DNA of 64,000 nt from Rhinopithecus roxellana (lineage: Eukaryota; Chordata; Mammalia; Primates; Cercopithecidae). A program made the position numbers and the translations under genes. Under the pieces are notes generated by a model. The model ran no database searches. It saw nothing but the letters and a program-made list of their open reading frames with translations, and was not told the DNA's origin. This document shows, in pieces, positions 1-10,984 of the stretch. The stretch spans positions 94,766,089 through 94,830,088 of the forward strand of contig NC_044551.1 of assembly GCF_007565055.1 (NCBI RefSeq). Direction: 5' to 3'. The first letter of the stretch is position 1. Every line of letters begins with the position of its first letter.

Positions 1-780
1 CAGAACTCTGTATCCTTTCATGACAAAAACTCTCAACATATTATGTATAAACAGTACTTACCTCAACACAACAAAGGCCAGCTAGCATTATGCTAAATGA
101 CAAAATGTTGGAACCATTTTTGCTAAGAACTAGAACAAGACAAGGATACCCACTCTCACCAGTTGTATTTAGCACAGTACTGGAGGTCGCAGCCAGAGAA
201 ATTAAACAATAAAAAAAAATTAAAGATAGGAAAATTGGATAAGAGGAAGTCAAATAGTTCCTGTTTGCAGATGAGATGATCTTATATACATAGCACACTA
301 GAGATACCACTAAAAAATTGTTAGAACTAATAAACAAATTCAGTAAAGTTATAGGATACAACAAGATATAAAAATTAGTAACATTTCTATATGCTAACAG
401 TTAAATATTTAAAAAGAAAGCAAGAAGCAATATAATTCACAATAGCTACTAATAAAAAAGATAACTTGATATAGATTTAACCAAGGAGGTAAAAGATGTC
501 TACAATGAAAACTACAAAATATTGATAAAAGTAATTGAATAAAATATAGATAAATGGAAAGATATTCTGAGTTCGTGGATCAGAAGAATTACATTGTTAA
601 CATGTCCATACTACTCAAAGCAATCTACAAATTCAATATAATCTCCATGAAAATACCAACAATATTCTTCACAGACATAGAGAAAACAATCCTAAAAATA
701 GAAAACAGAATCTTAAAATTTTTATGGAATCACAAATGACACTGAATAGCCAAAGAAATATTGAAAAAAAAAAAGTAAAC
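1..780 (+). mobile_element. Old L1 ORF2 fragment (reverse transcriptase region), first part
   Basis: Sequence matches the L1 ORF2 RT region on +, entering from before the window. The stretch near 140-165 corresponds to the conserved motif upstream of the RT catalytic site. At 263-277 the catalytic FADD box reads FADEM because the second Asp codon is GAG. Many stops and indels break the frame, so it is dead. The element continues after the minisatellite (2873-4130) and after a younger L1 (4665-4916). Its 3' UTR resembles the L1MA/L1PB age class. Confidence 0.9.
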
Positions 781-2872
781 AAAGCTGGAGACATCACTCT
801 ACCTGACCAACAAAAGCTGGAGACATCACTCTACCTGACCAACAAAAGCTGGAGATATCACTCTACCTGACCAACAAAAGCTGGAGATATCACTCTACCT
901 GACCAACAAAAGCTGGAGACATCACTCTACCTGACCAACAAAAGCTGGAGACATCACTCTACCTGACCAACAAAAGCTGGAGACATCACTCTACCTGACC
1001 AACAAAAGCTGGAGATATCACTCTACCTGACCAACAAAAGCTGGAGATATCACTCTACCTGACCAACAAAAGCTGGAGACATCACTCTACCTGACCAACA
1101 AAAGCTGGAGACATCACTCTACCTGACCAACAAAAGCTGGAGATATCACTCTACCTGACCAACAAAAGCTGGAGACATCACTCTACCTGACCAACAAAAG
1201 CTGGAGATATCACTCTACCTGACCAACAAAAGCTGGAGACATCACTCTACCTGACCAACAAAAGCTGGAGATATCACTCTACCTGACCAACAAAAGCTGG
1301 AGATATCACTCTACCTACCAACAAAAAGCTGGAGATATCACTCTACCTGACCAACAAAAGCTGGAGACATCACTCTACCTGACCAACAAAAGCTGGAGAT
1401 ATCACTCTACCTGACCAACAAAAGCTGGAGACATCACTCTACCTGACCAACAAAAGCTGGAGATATCACTCTACCTGACCAACAAAAGCTGGAGATATCA
1501 CTCTACCTGACCAACAAAAGCTGGAGATATCACTCTACCTGACCAACAAAAGCTGGAGACATCACTCTACCTGACCAACAAAAGCTGGAGACATCACTCT
1601 ACCTGACCAACAAAAGCTGGAGACATCACTCTACCTGACCAACAAAAGCTGGAGATATCACTCTACCTGACCAACAAAAGCTGGAGATATCACTCTACCT
1701 GACCAACAAAAGCTGGAGATATCACTCTACCTGACCAACAAAAGCTGGAGACATCACTCTACCTGACCAACAAAAGCTGGAGATATCACTCTACCTGACC
1801 AACAAAAGCTGGAGATCACTCTACCTGACCAACAAAAGCTGGAGATATCACTCTACCTGACCAACAAAAGCTGGAGACATCACTCTACCTGACCAACAAA
1901 AGCTGGAGATATCACTCTACCTGACCAACAAAAGCTGGAGACATCACTCTACCTGACCAACAAAAGCTGGAGATATCACTCTACCTGACCAACAAAAGCT
2001 GGAGATATCACTCTACCTGACCAACAAAAGCTGGAGATATCACTCTACCTGACCAACAAAAGCTGGAGATATCACTCTACCTGACCAACAAAAGCTGGAG
2101 ATATCACTCTACCTGACCAACAAAAGCTGGAGATATCACTCTACCTGACCAACAAAAGCTGGAGACATCACTCTACCTGACCAACAAAAGCTGGAGATAT
2201 CACTCTACCTGACCAACAAAAGCTGGAGATATCACTCTACCTGACCAACAAAAGCTGGAGATATCACTCTACCTGACCAACAAAAGCTGGAGACATCACT
2301 CTACCTGACCAACAAAAGCTGGAGACATCACTCTACCTGACCAACAAAAGCTGGAGACATCACTCTACCTGACCAACAAAAGCTGGAGATATCACTCTAC
2401 CTGACCAACAAAAGCTGGAGATATCACTCTACCTGACCAACAAAAGCTGGAGATATCACTCTACCTGACCAACAAAAGCTGGAGACATCACTCTACCTGA
2501 CCAACAAAAGCTGGAGATATCACTCTACCTGACCAACAAAAGCTGGAGACATCACTCTACCTGACCAACAAAAGCTGGAGATATCACTCTACCTGACAAA
2601 AAAGCTGGAGACATCACTCTACCTGACCAACAAAAGCTGGAGATATCACTCTACCTGACCAACAAAAGCTGGAGACATCACTCTACCTGACCAACAAAAG
2701 CTGGAGATATCACTCTACCTGACCAACAAAAGCTGGAGATATCACTCTACCTGACCAACAAAAGCTGGAGACATCACTCTACCTGACCAACAAAAGCTGG
2801 AGATATCACTCTACCTGACCAACAAAAGCTGGAGACATCACTCTACCTGACCAACAAAAGCTGGAGACATCA
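781..2872 (+). repeat. 32-bp minisatellite expanded from L1 ORF2 sequence, about 66 units
   Basis: A 32-bp unit with core aaaagctggagayatcactc is tandemly repeated with almost no divergence. It is the L1 ORF2 segment found once in other L1 copies (near 24917 and 57507), so it arose by expansion inside the host L1, which resumes directly afterwards. By eye there are 66 units: 28 carry gacatc, 37 carry gatatc (an EcoRV site in each) and one is shortened near 1814. Small indels also occur near 1316 and 2596. The last unit (about 2857) degrades into L1. There are no spacers. Confidence 0.97.
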
Positions 2873-4130
2873 TGCTACCAAAACATCATGGTATTGGTGT
2901 AAAAACAGCAACAGGACACAATAGAGCGCACAGAAATAAATCCATGCATCTACAGCCAACAGAATTTTAACAAAAATGTCAAAAACATACATTGGCAAAA
3001 GGACAGTATCTTCAATAAATAGTGTTCAGAAAATTAGGTATCTATATGCAGAAGAATAAATGTTAACCTCTATTTTTAACCACATACAAAGTTCAACTCT
3101 AAATTGATTAAATATTCTATTTAAGACCCAAAATTATGAAACTGCTAGAAGAAAACATAGGGGAAATGCTTCACGATATTGAACTGGGTAAGAACTTTTT
3201 GTATAAATACTCAAAAGCACAGAGAATAAAAGCAGAAATAAACAAATGAGATTACATGAAACTAGAAAGTTTATTCACAACAAAGGAAACAATCAACAGA
3301 GTGAAGTGATAACCTCCAGAATGAGAAAAAATATTTGTAAATTATACATCTGATGTGGAATGAATATTCAGAATATATAAAGAACACAACTCAATAACCA
3401 AAACCCCCCACAAATAATGCAATTAAAAATGGGCAAATCACCTTAATAGACATCTCTCAAAAGAAAACACAAAAAGGACTAAAAATAATTTCTAAAATGC
3501 TCAATATTAACACTAAACATCAGGGAAATGCAGTTATAAGCCACAATCTCACTCCAGGTAGAATAGATGTTATCAAAAAGACACATGATAACAAGTGTTG
3601 GTGAAGATGTAAAGAAAGAGGAACCCTCACATGCTGTTGGTGGAAATGTAAATTCATACAGCCATTATAGAAAAAGTATGGAAGTTACTCAGAAATTAAA
3701 ATACATCTACTACATGATTCAGCAATTTCACGACTGGGTATATATCCAAAGGAAATAAAATCAGTATGCTGAAGAGATGTCTGCACTTGCTTATTGCAGC
3801 ACTCTTCACAATAGCTAAGGTAAGAATCAGCCTACATGTTCAACAAAGATTGAATCAATAAAGAAAATGTCATGTATAATGGGATACTATTCAGTCATAA
3901 AAAGAGGAGAATCCTGTCATTTGTGACAAAATAGATGAACCTGGAAGATGTTAAGGGAAATATGTCAGGAGCAGAAAGACAAATATTGCACTATCTCACT
4001 CATATATGGAATCTAAAAACGTTGATCTCATTTGAAGTAGTTGATAGAATAGTGGTTATGAGAGACTGGGGAGGAGAGGGTAATAGAAGGATGGAGAGAG
4101 GCTTGTAAGTGAGTACAAAGCTACAATTAG
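2873..4130 (+). mobile_element. Old L1, ORF2 end and 3' UTR, second part
   Basis: Resumes the same L1 after the minisatellite: the ORF2 C-terminal coding region, degenerate, to about 3900, then 3' UTR. The UTR resembles L1MA/L1PB types. It is interrupted at about 4130 by a younger L1 tail. Confidence 0.88.
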
Positions 4131-4664
4131 AACCAGCCATCCCATTACTGGGGATATACCCAAAGGATTATAAGTCATGCTGCTATAAAGACACATGCAC
4201 ACGTATGTTTATTGCGGCACTATTCACAATAGCAAAGACTTGGAATCAACCCAAATGTCTATCAATGACAGACCGGATTAAGAAAATGTAGCACATATAC
4301 ACCATGGAATACTATGCAGCCATAAAAAAGGATGAGTTCGTGTCCTTTGTAGGGACATGGATGCAGCTGGAAACCATCATTCTGAGCAAACTATCGCAAG
4401 AACAGAAAACCAAATACCGCATGTTCTCACTCATAGGTGGGAATTGAACAATGAGATCACTTGGACACAGGAAGGGGAGCATCACACACCAGGTCCTATT
4501 GTGGGGAGGGGGGAGGGGGGAAGGATAGCACTAGGAGATATACCTAATGTAAATGACGAGTTAATGGGTGCAGCACACCAACATGGCACATGTATACATA
4601 TGTAACAAATCTGCACATTGTGCACATGTACCCTGGAACTTAAAGTATAATAATAAAAAAAAAA
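4131..4664 (+). mobile_element. Younger 5'-truncated L1 (L1PA-like) nested in the old L1
   Basis: Starts at the ORF2 segment that encodes the end of the protein and runs through a primate-type 3' UTR with a G-rich stretch (4501-4520) to the typical tail ending tacccyggaacttaaagtat followed by poly(A) at about 4655. It is much closer to primate L1PA consensus than its host. The host L1 resumes at 4665. Only a short agaa duplication is visible at the junctions (4129-4132 and 4664-4667). Confidence 0.88.
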
Positions 4665-4916
4665 GAAAGTAAAAATAAATTCTGACATTCTATTGAACAG
4701 TAGGATGACTAGTCAATAATAACGTATTGTATATCTCAGAACAGGTAGAAGAGACAATTTTGAATGTTCTCACCACAAAAAAAACTGATGAATGTTCAAA
4801 GTGATGAATATGTTTAGAATTCTGATTTTATACATGTATTGAAACATCATATTGTACCCATAAATATGTGCAATTATTATATGTCAAGTAAAAATGAAAA
4901 TAATTAAAAAGAGAAA
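4665..4916 (+). mobile_element. Old L1, 3' UTR end, third part
   Basis: Contains the L1MA-type terminal 3' UTR, including the stretch before the tail with cataaatatgtgcaattatt, and ends in an A-rich tail near 4916. It completes the L1 that starts at the window edge. Confidence 0.85.
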
Positions 4917-5332
4917 GAGCATAAATCCATACTGTCATTAAAATAAGATTCATAAATATCAGCTTTTGTTCTGATTAAATTGTATGATCACCTTAAAATA
5001 TTGCTATTTATGAAAATATGGTTTATTTTACAACTGCATATTCAAGAAAAAAAGTCCCATTTCAATACCAGAATCCTGAACTCTGCTGGCCAAAGTTATT
5101 ACCACAAGCTAGAATTTGAGCCTCACCTCTTCTCTATTTAATTAATTTTAGGTTGATACAAATACACTAAAATTATATGCTTTTTAACTTTGGAATATAA
5201 AGTCAACAGCTGTTGGAGCTGACCAACTGGTGAGAGGGTATTTCTTCTCTCCAGGGAAACTTCAAAAGACAGTCACCTCACATCTTCTCACTTCAATAAT
5301 AAATACAATCATCCAGGTCTGTGAGCTTGCTG
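4917..5332. other. AT-rich sequence, nothing recognised
   Basis: No ORF, RNA gene or repeat family recognised between the L1 tail and the next LTR. Confidence 0.5.
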
Positions 5333-5872
5333 ATTGTGGTAGGCAGAATTCTGAGTTGGTCCCCAGGATTTCTGCCTTTTATTATACACCTTCCCCTTGA
5401 GTGTGAGTATGGCATGTAAATATGATGTGTTATTACTCCTGTGATTAGGTTACTAACCAGTTGATTTGGTATGAACTAACATGGAGGTTATCTTGGGTAG
5501 GCTTGACCTAATTAGGAGTGGTCTTTGAAAAAAGGTGCAGTGTCAGACAGACTGGCCTCCTGTCCTCTAAGAAAGGTGAAACATACAACCATGTATTGAG
5601 CTGTCTAGGGAGAAGAGCATCTTCAAAGAGTTGAGGTCCTAAAGCTGCAGGAACTGAATTCTACCCATAGCTTGAATGAAACTGGAAGAAGACTGCAAGA
5701 ATCAGATGAGATGCCCAGCCTAGCTTCCATCTTGACTGTAGCCTGTAAAACCTCAAAAACCCCTCCTGAGTCCAGCTGAGGCTGTCGACCTGAAATATAG
5801 TGAGATACTAAATAATCATTGTTTTAATCTGCTAAATTTGTGATAATTTGTTACGTAGCAAATAAAAATTAT
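5333..5872 (+). mobile_element. Old MaLR-type LTR (MLT1-like)
   Basis: Resembles old mammalian ERVL-MaLR LTRs: it starts near gtggtaggcagaattct and ends with the shared 3' part, gctaaatttgtgataatttg and acgtagcaa. A related 3' fragment lies at 47240-47393. Exact subfamily is not assignable by eye. Confidence 0.65.
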
Positions 5873-6497
5873 ACAGTGTTCTGATAGACCCTAAAAACGT
5901 ATATAATTGAAATTACATGATTTTCCCTTAAGAAAATAGCTCATTTTGTGATGAGTTCTTCTCTGGGAACCCTAGCATAATCTCTATAACCTTGCTGGCT
6001 ATCAGAGAATAAATATATTCAATAGTCCAGGAGACATTTACTAAATATTAACAAGTAGAGCCACTACTGACCCATATGGCATCTTTATTTGTATTGGAAC
6101 AATGTGCTGTAACCTCAAGCTACTATATTTCCAACTGTGGAGAAAATGTCAAAACAGATAGACTATATGCAACATTTAAAATGTGAATGACTTCTTTTAG
6201 GGTTATGAAATAACCAGCCTGTGCAACTTTATGCAAGTTAATTGAAAGTTGGCATAAAAAAATGACCAACTAAACAGTCCGTGCCTTCTAGAATAATCAG
6301 CTGTGAATAACATTTTGGTAATAATGATTATTACATTATTTAAAGAGTTCACTTAATATTTTAGTGTCCTTGAATTATTTTTAGAATGTATTTGTTGTTT
6401 GTGGTTAGAACTGTCTGTGCATTGCCACATCCCATTAATAAGTCTGGGATACTCATTCTCTAGTTAACATGCATGTCACACCTCAAAGCTGCCCCCT
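5873..6497. other. AT-rich sequence, nothing recognised
   Basis: No coding or RNA feature seen. It separates two LTRs. Confidence 0.5.
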
Positions 6498-6848
6498 TGA
6501 TATGGTTTGGCTGAGTCCTCACCCAAATCTCATCTTGAACTGTAGTAATTCCCATGTGTCAAGGGCAGGTCCAGATGGAGGTTATTGAATCACAGGGGCA
6601 GTTTCCTCCATGCTGTTCTCATGGTAGTGAGTAAGTATCATGAGATCTGACGGTTTTATAAATGACAGTTTCCCTGCACAAGCTCTCTTGCCTGTTGCTA
6701 AGTAAGATGTGCTTTTTGCCCTTCCCAATGACTGTGAGGTCTCCCCAGCCATGTGGAATTGTGAGTCCATTAAACCTCTTTCCTTTGTAAATTACCCAGT
6801 CTCAGCTCAGGTATGTCTTTATTAGCAGTGTGAAAACAAACTAATACA
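6498..6848 (+). mobile_element. Solo MaLR LTR, THE1/MST class
   Basis: Full-length LTR running from tgatatggtttggctg to aaactaataca. The poly(A) region contains attaaacctctttccttt, typical of THE1/MST LTRs. Flanks cccct and ctcct form a 5-bp target-site duplication with one mismatch, so this is a solo LTR from LTR-LTR recombination. Confidence 0.9.
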
Positions 6849-6897
6849 CTCCTTTTCTGGAGAATTGCCTGCAAGTATCAGAAGCCTTTGTTGTGGG

Positions 6898-7190
6898 ATG
6901 ACAAAATCTAGCTAACTAGCATATGCGTTACTCACATAGTTACTATTTTTGTGGTGAGAACATTTAATATCCATTCTCTTAGCCTTTTTTTCAGAATTAA
7001 TTAACACCGTAAGAATATATTACTAACTGTCTTCACCATGTTATACAGTAGATCTGGAACTTTTTCTGCCTTTCTGATGGAAATTTGGTATCCTTTGACT
7101 AGCATTTCTCCAATGCACCCCCATCAACCACGACACCCCTGATAATCATCATCTACTCTCTACTTCAGAATATCGTGTTGTACTCGATAA
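6898..7190 (-). mobile_element. L1 3' UTR fragment, antisense
   Basis: Collinear with the 3' UTR part of the antisense L1 at 11115-11420: both hold ctagctaaytagcawatg, then tttttgtggtgagaacaytt. Only a UTR piece remains. Confidence 0.7.
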
Positions 7191-8646
7191 GTATATATAA
7201 TTTATCTCTCAATGTAAAAAATAAGAGAATCATTTTTAAAAAGTATAAGGCCTTCACAGTGAAGTCTGGCATTCTTCTCCAGCTGTCCAATGATAAAAAA
7301 CAGCTGAAACATGGCAAACAAAGGTTGGCTTCTTGGACTTGACTCAGGAACAGTTTTGGTGTACTTTCCACTCCAGAGTCCCCTTAGGGTTACGCAGAAG
7401 CTAGTCCCCAGCCAAGACCACACACTTGCTTATTTGTTTCCCTGACCAATCCTTGGTATTTCACTCGCTTCCTTCCTCAATAAATCACTTGAACAAGAAC
7501 TTCCTTGCCATCTCAGGTTCTAACACAACCCTCTGTGAATTACACTTTTACAACACAGGCTTCATGTGATGTAAATAAATTAGCTATCAATATACCCTAA
7601 AGAAGCTAATAAACCCCAGAGACCAGGTTGTCTCACACACGGCCTATTTTAAAGCCTTAAAGGAGTCTTAGACTGGTGCTCGCACAGTTGCATAGTTTAT
7701 AAAATGTTAAGAGTTAAAATGTTGTTGTGTTCTTTGTTTTCTTACAAGAGGATCCCTAAACCAAGATTCAGGCCCCTCAAAGTCCCCTTCCCCCTTGGGA
7801 GAATTCATCTTTTATTCTTCTAACTGCACATGTTATCTGCCTAACTTTTAGAACTACATTAATAACAATTATAATGTCAAATTTAAAGAGAAAGGGAATG
7901 CCATGTTAGAAAGATAATCTTCAGATTTACTCTTTCTGGGACTACTGGAAACTGAGTTAGTTATTTTCAATACATGAGCATTTAAATAGATTTTCTCTGT
8001 AAAATGATATGTTTTAATTGTCTTGTACCTGTGTTTCTGCAAGTTTCAGCACAGAAGAGTGACAACTGCTATCAAAATGCCAGGGGTTCAGTCTAGGTCC
8101 TATTGCTCACTGTACAGAAAGCCAGTCATTGAGATGAGTATTTCTGGGTAAGGCCGCTTTATTCCAGTACTGCATTCAAAGAGAATAGAAGGCCAAGTCT
8201 CGATTGTGCTTCCTCAACTGACTTAAATTAGGGGTTTATATGACAGGGAAGAAATGTAACTAACTACTTGTGGAAAAACAGGAATTAGAAAGAGGTGAGG
8301 AAAAGGAGTTGGTAAAAAGGCATCCGGTGGTCAGTTGGACAATCATGATGGGTGAAGGGTGTGGCATCTCATTGTCCAAATGCCATGATCTGGTGAGTTT
8401 CCACTTCTTAATACCAACTGAGAGGGTTTTTGGTTGCTTTCCTGACAAAGGAACTCGGGTAAGACAACTACAGGTTTTAAAAATTTTAAGACTAAGAGGG
8501 TCAGTTTCTGTATTTATTCAAAAAATTCATAAATATTCACTATGTGGGGGAAATTAGGCTGATTTCACAACTGCCCCCAAAATTCCACCCTCTCAGGAAT
8601 AATGAACGAGGAAGGTTGTGGGCCAGACCTTTTCAAGTTAATGGTG
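7191..8646. other. Unassigned; possible old LTR fragments
   Basis: Two subregions look LTR-like without being classifiable: 7260-7560 (moderate GC, an AATAAA at 7480 followed by a C/T-rich stretch) and 8135-8560, which reads like an antisense LTR. No gene is supported. Short ORFs on both strands have no recognisable domain. Confidence 0.35.
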
Positions 8647-8689
8647 AAATTCTCATTGCCTGTATCTTGCGACTGTCTCAAAATAAAAC

Positions 8690-8691
8690 AA

Positions 8692-8723
<32 letters not shown>

Positions 8724-8921
8724 GAAAGAAAGAAAGAAAGAAAGGAAGAAAAGAAAGAAAGAAAGAAAGAGAGAAAGAGAGAAAGAGAGGAAGAGAGGAA
8801 GAGAGGAAGAGAGGAAGAGAGGAAGAGAGGAAGGAAGGAAGGAAGGAAGGAAGGAAGGAAGGAAGGAAGGAAGGAAGGAAGGAAGGAAGGAAGGAAGGAA
8901 AGAAGGAGAAAAGAAAAGAAA
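8690..8921 (+). repeat. 232-nt uninterrupted purine tract with graded tetranucleotide blocks
   Basis: Every base on + is A or G. Blocks in order: GAAA repeats, GA repeats, GAAA again, GAGAAA, five GGAAGAGA units (8789-8828), 18 perfect GGAA units (8829-8900), then a mixed end. It follows a short Alu-tail-like sequence (gactgtctcaaaataaaa at 8671-8688), suggesting growth from a retrotransposon A-tail. ORFs across it (Lys/Glu/Arg-rich on +, Ser/Phe/Leu-rich on -) are low-complexity artefacts. Confidence 0.95.
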
Positions 8922-9123
8922 CCAAAGAGGATGAGACTGCGTAAAGACTCATGTGTTCTATACTCATCTGAGATGAAGCTACCCCAAAGATCAAATTCAG
9001 AAATAAAAGATGTACAATGTGCTTACTACATTAGGGCTGAAAAAAATACTAACATTTGGATAATTTTAAATTATATTTAAAACCTTCCACATAGAGCTAT
9101 ACATTTTATTCATTAAAAAGTAA

Positions 9124-9469
9124 TGATCCCCCAAATCTCCATCTTGAATTCCCACACGTTTTGGGAGGTACCCCATGGGAGGTGATCGAATCATGAGGGC
9201 AGGTCTTTCCCGTGCTGTTCTCATGGTTGTGAACGAGTCTTACGAGATCTAACAGTTTTTTAAAAAGGGCATTCCCCTACACAAACCCTCCTCTTCTGCC
9301 TGCCACCATCCCTGTAAGATGTCACTTGCTCCTCCTTGCCTTCCGCCGATTGTGAGGCTTCTCTAGCCTTAAATTGCACTTAAATATAAGTCCAGTTAAA
9401 CCCCTTTCCTTTGTAAATTGCCCAGTCTTGTGTATATCTTTATCAGCAGCATGAAAATGAACTAATACA
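9124..9469 (+). mobile_element. MaLR LTR fragment, THE1/MST class
   Basis: Matches the same LTR class as 6498-6848 from the segment caaatctccatcttgaatt to the 3' end actaataca, but lacks about the first 40 bases and is more diverged. Confidence 0.85.
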
Positions 9470-9599
9470 ATGTATCTAAAACTTCGAAATTTTAAAAGAT
9501 GACTAAAGATGTGTAAGTTTAGGTTTTGTTTCTAAAGTTCAAAGAGGTATATTACTAAATTAAGTTTATGTGCATGTATACACACTCACAAATACATGC

Positions 9600-9632
9600 A
9601 CATGTAAACACACACAAACACACACACACACA
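9600..9632 (+). repeat. CA-rich microsatellite
   Basis: Imperfect CA repeat, longest pure run at the right end. Nearby bases are also CA/TG rich from about 9575. Confidence 0.85.
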
Positions 9633-10984
9633 ATCTCTGGACTCACTTATTATGTTTATTCAAATCCAGCAGCCAAATTAATACATTTTTTAAATAATTT
9701 TTTAAAATGTTTAAATTGCTTAATAAGTGTGACACATTTTATTCATATCTTTCCATGATTACATTTTGACCAGTTGTTCAATAACAGGACAAAGGTTTTC
9801 TGCACTTTGTCATAGGAAGTGATATAATACTGGCATATTTTAAACTACAATACCTTTAGAGGTCAAAGGTATACGGGAACTTTTAAAACTGTGCCTTAGC
9901 ATTTCATATCATAGTCTTTCATTTTAACACATCTTAATAAAGAGAAAAAAAGCTGGCATTTAATGAGTAAAATTCTGGGGTACAAAGTCAATACACTTAT
10001 TTAATACATAACTTGATGACTCAATCTTGATCATGTATCTTTATAAGAAAAAGCTACACAGTATGTCATATTCTTTGATCTTGAGATTATCTGTTAGATC
10101 TGCCTTGGGTGACATTTATCTACACTTTTATGTTATTCATAGCTCTATTAAGTGTGAATTGTAATATCAGAGTGTTAAAAATGCTGGCATTTCGGGTATT
10201 ATGTTATAGCTTTAATATTTCTATATAATATTTCCCTTTTCACTTTCTCTTTTTATCCAGAAATCTAACCTAAAATTTGAAAAGTAATTGCTGATGCCCC
10301 ATCTATTTACTTTTTTTATGCCAGACATAATACTGACTACTGGATAAATAATAAAGTTTGTGCAGCATCAGTGTCCCCATTTAACATCCTCACTCTGCGC
10401 AACCATGCTCCAGTTCACAGAGAAACCATATTTTCACCAACCAGAAAGGAGGTGCCCAAAAACACTTCTGTAACTACTCTAGAATTTTCTACTTCAAAAA
10501 AAAAAAAGAAAGAAAAACTGATAAATATGTATGGTAAAAATATATTTTCTGTTTGGCAGTAATTAAGCTTAGTATCAACTATGTAAATATATAAACTTAT
10601 CAAATGATAAATTTTGGTTTTGTTTTGATTATTTGCAGTTAAATGCTCTTTATTTATATGGTAACTAAATTGCTCATGTTACTTTTAAAAGAATGGCATG
10701 AAGTGACTGACAGTGAAAAAGACCATTGGTCTATCCAGGTGGAAATAAGTAAGCCATCATTTATGTGGTATAATTTATGTTTATTGCTCATGTATTTCTT
10801 GAGCAAAGTCACACAGGACACTGGATGATGGAAAGCAAAATGGAGGAAAAATGGAAATCCGTGCATGTAGCAGAGCAATGCCAGTTTATTAACTTACGGA
10901 GGTACCAAATCATCCTCCGGCTAAAAGAAAGTGGATCTGATGGCATTGCTGACAAATTAATGTCAGCATTATGGAATGTCATTT
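9633..10984. other. AT-rich sequence, nothing recognised
   Basis: Several short ORFs near 10640-11100 overlap on both strands, none with a recognisable domain or codon signature. No RNA or repeat family identified. Confidence 0.45.

Noticed and set aside
781..2872. CRISPR-like array
   Set aside because: Units are directly adjacent with no unique spacers, and the unit is L1 ORF2 sequence in a primate genome.
8544..9080. 178-codon ORF and overlapping antisense 113-codon ORF
   Set aside because: Both are created by the purine tract (Lys/Arg/Glu on +, Ser/Phe/Leu on -).
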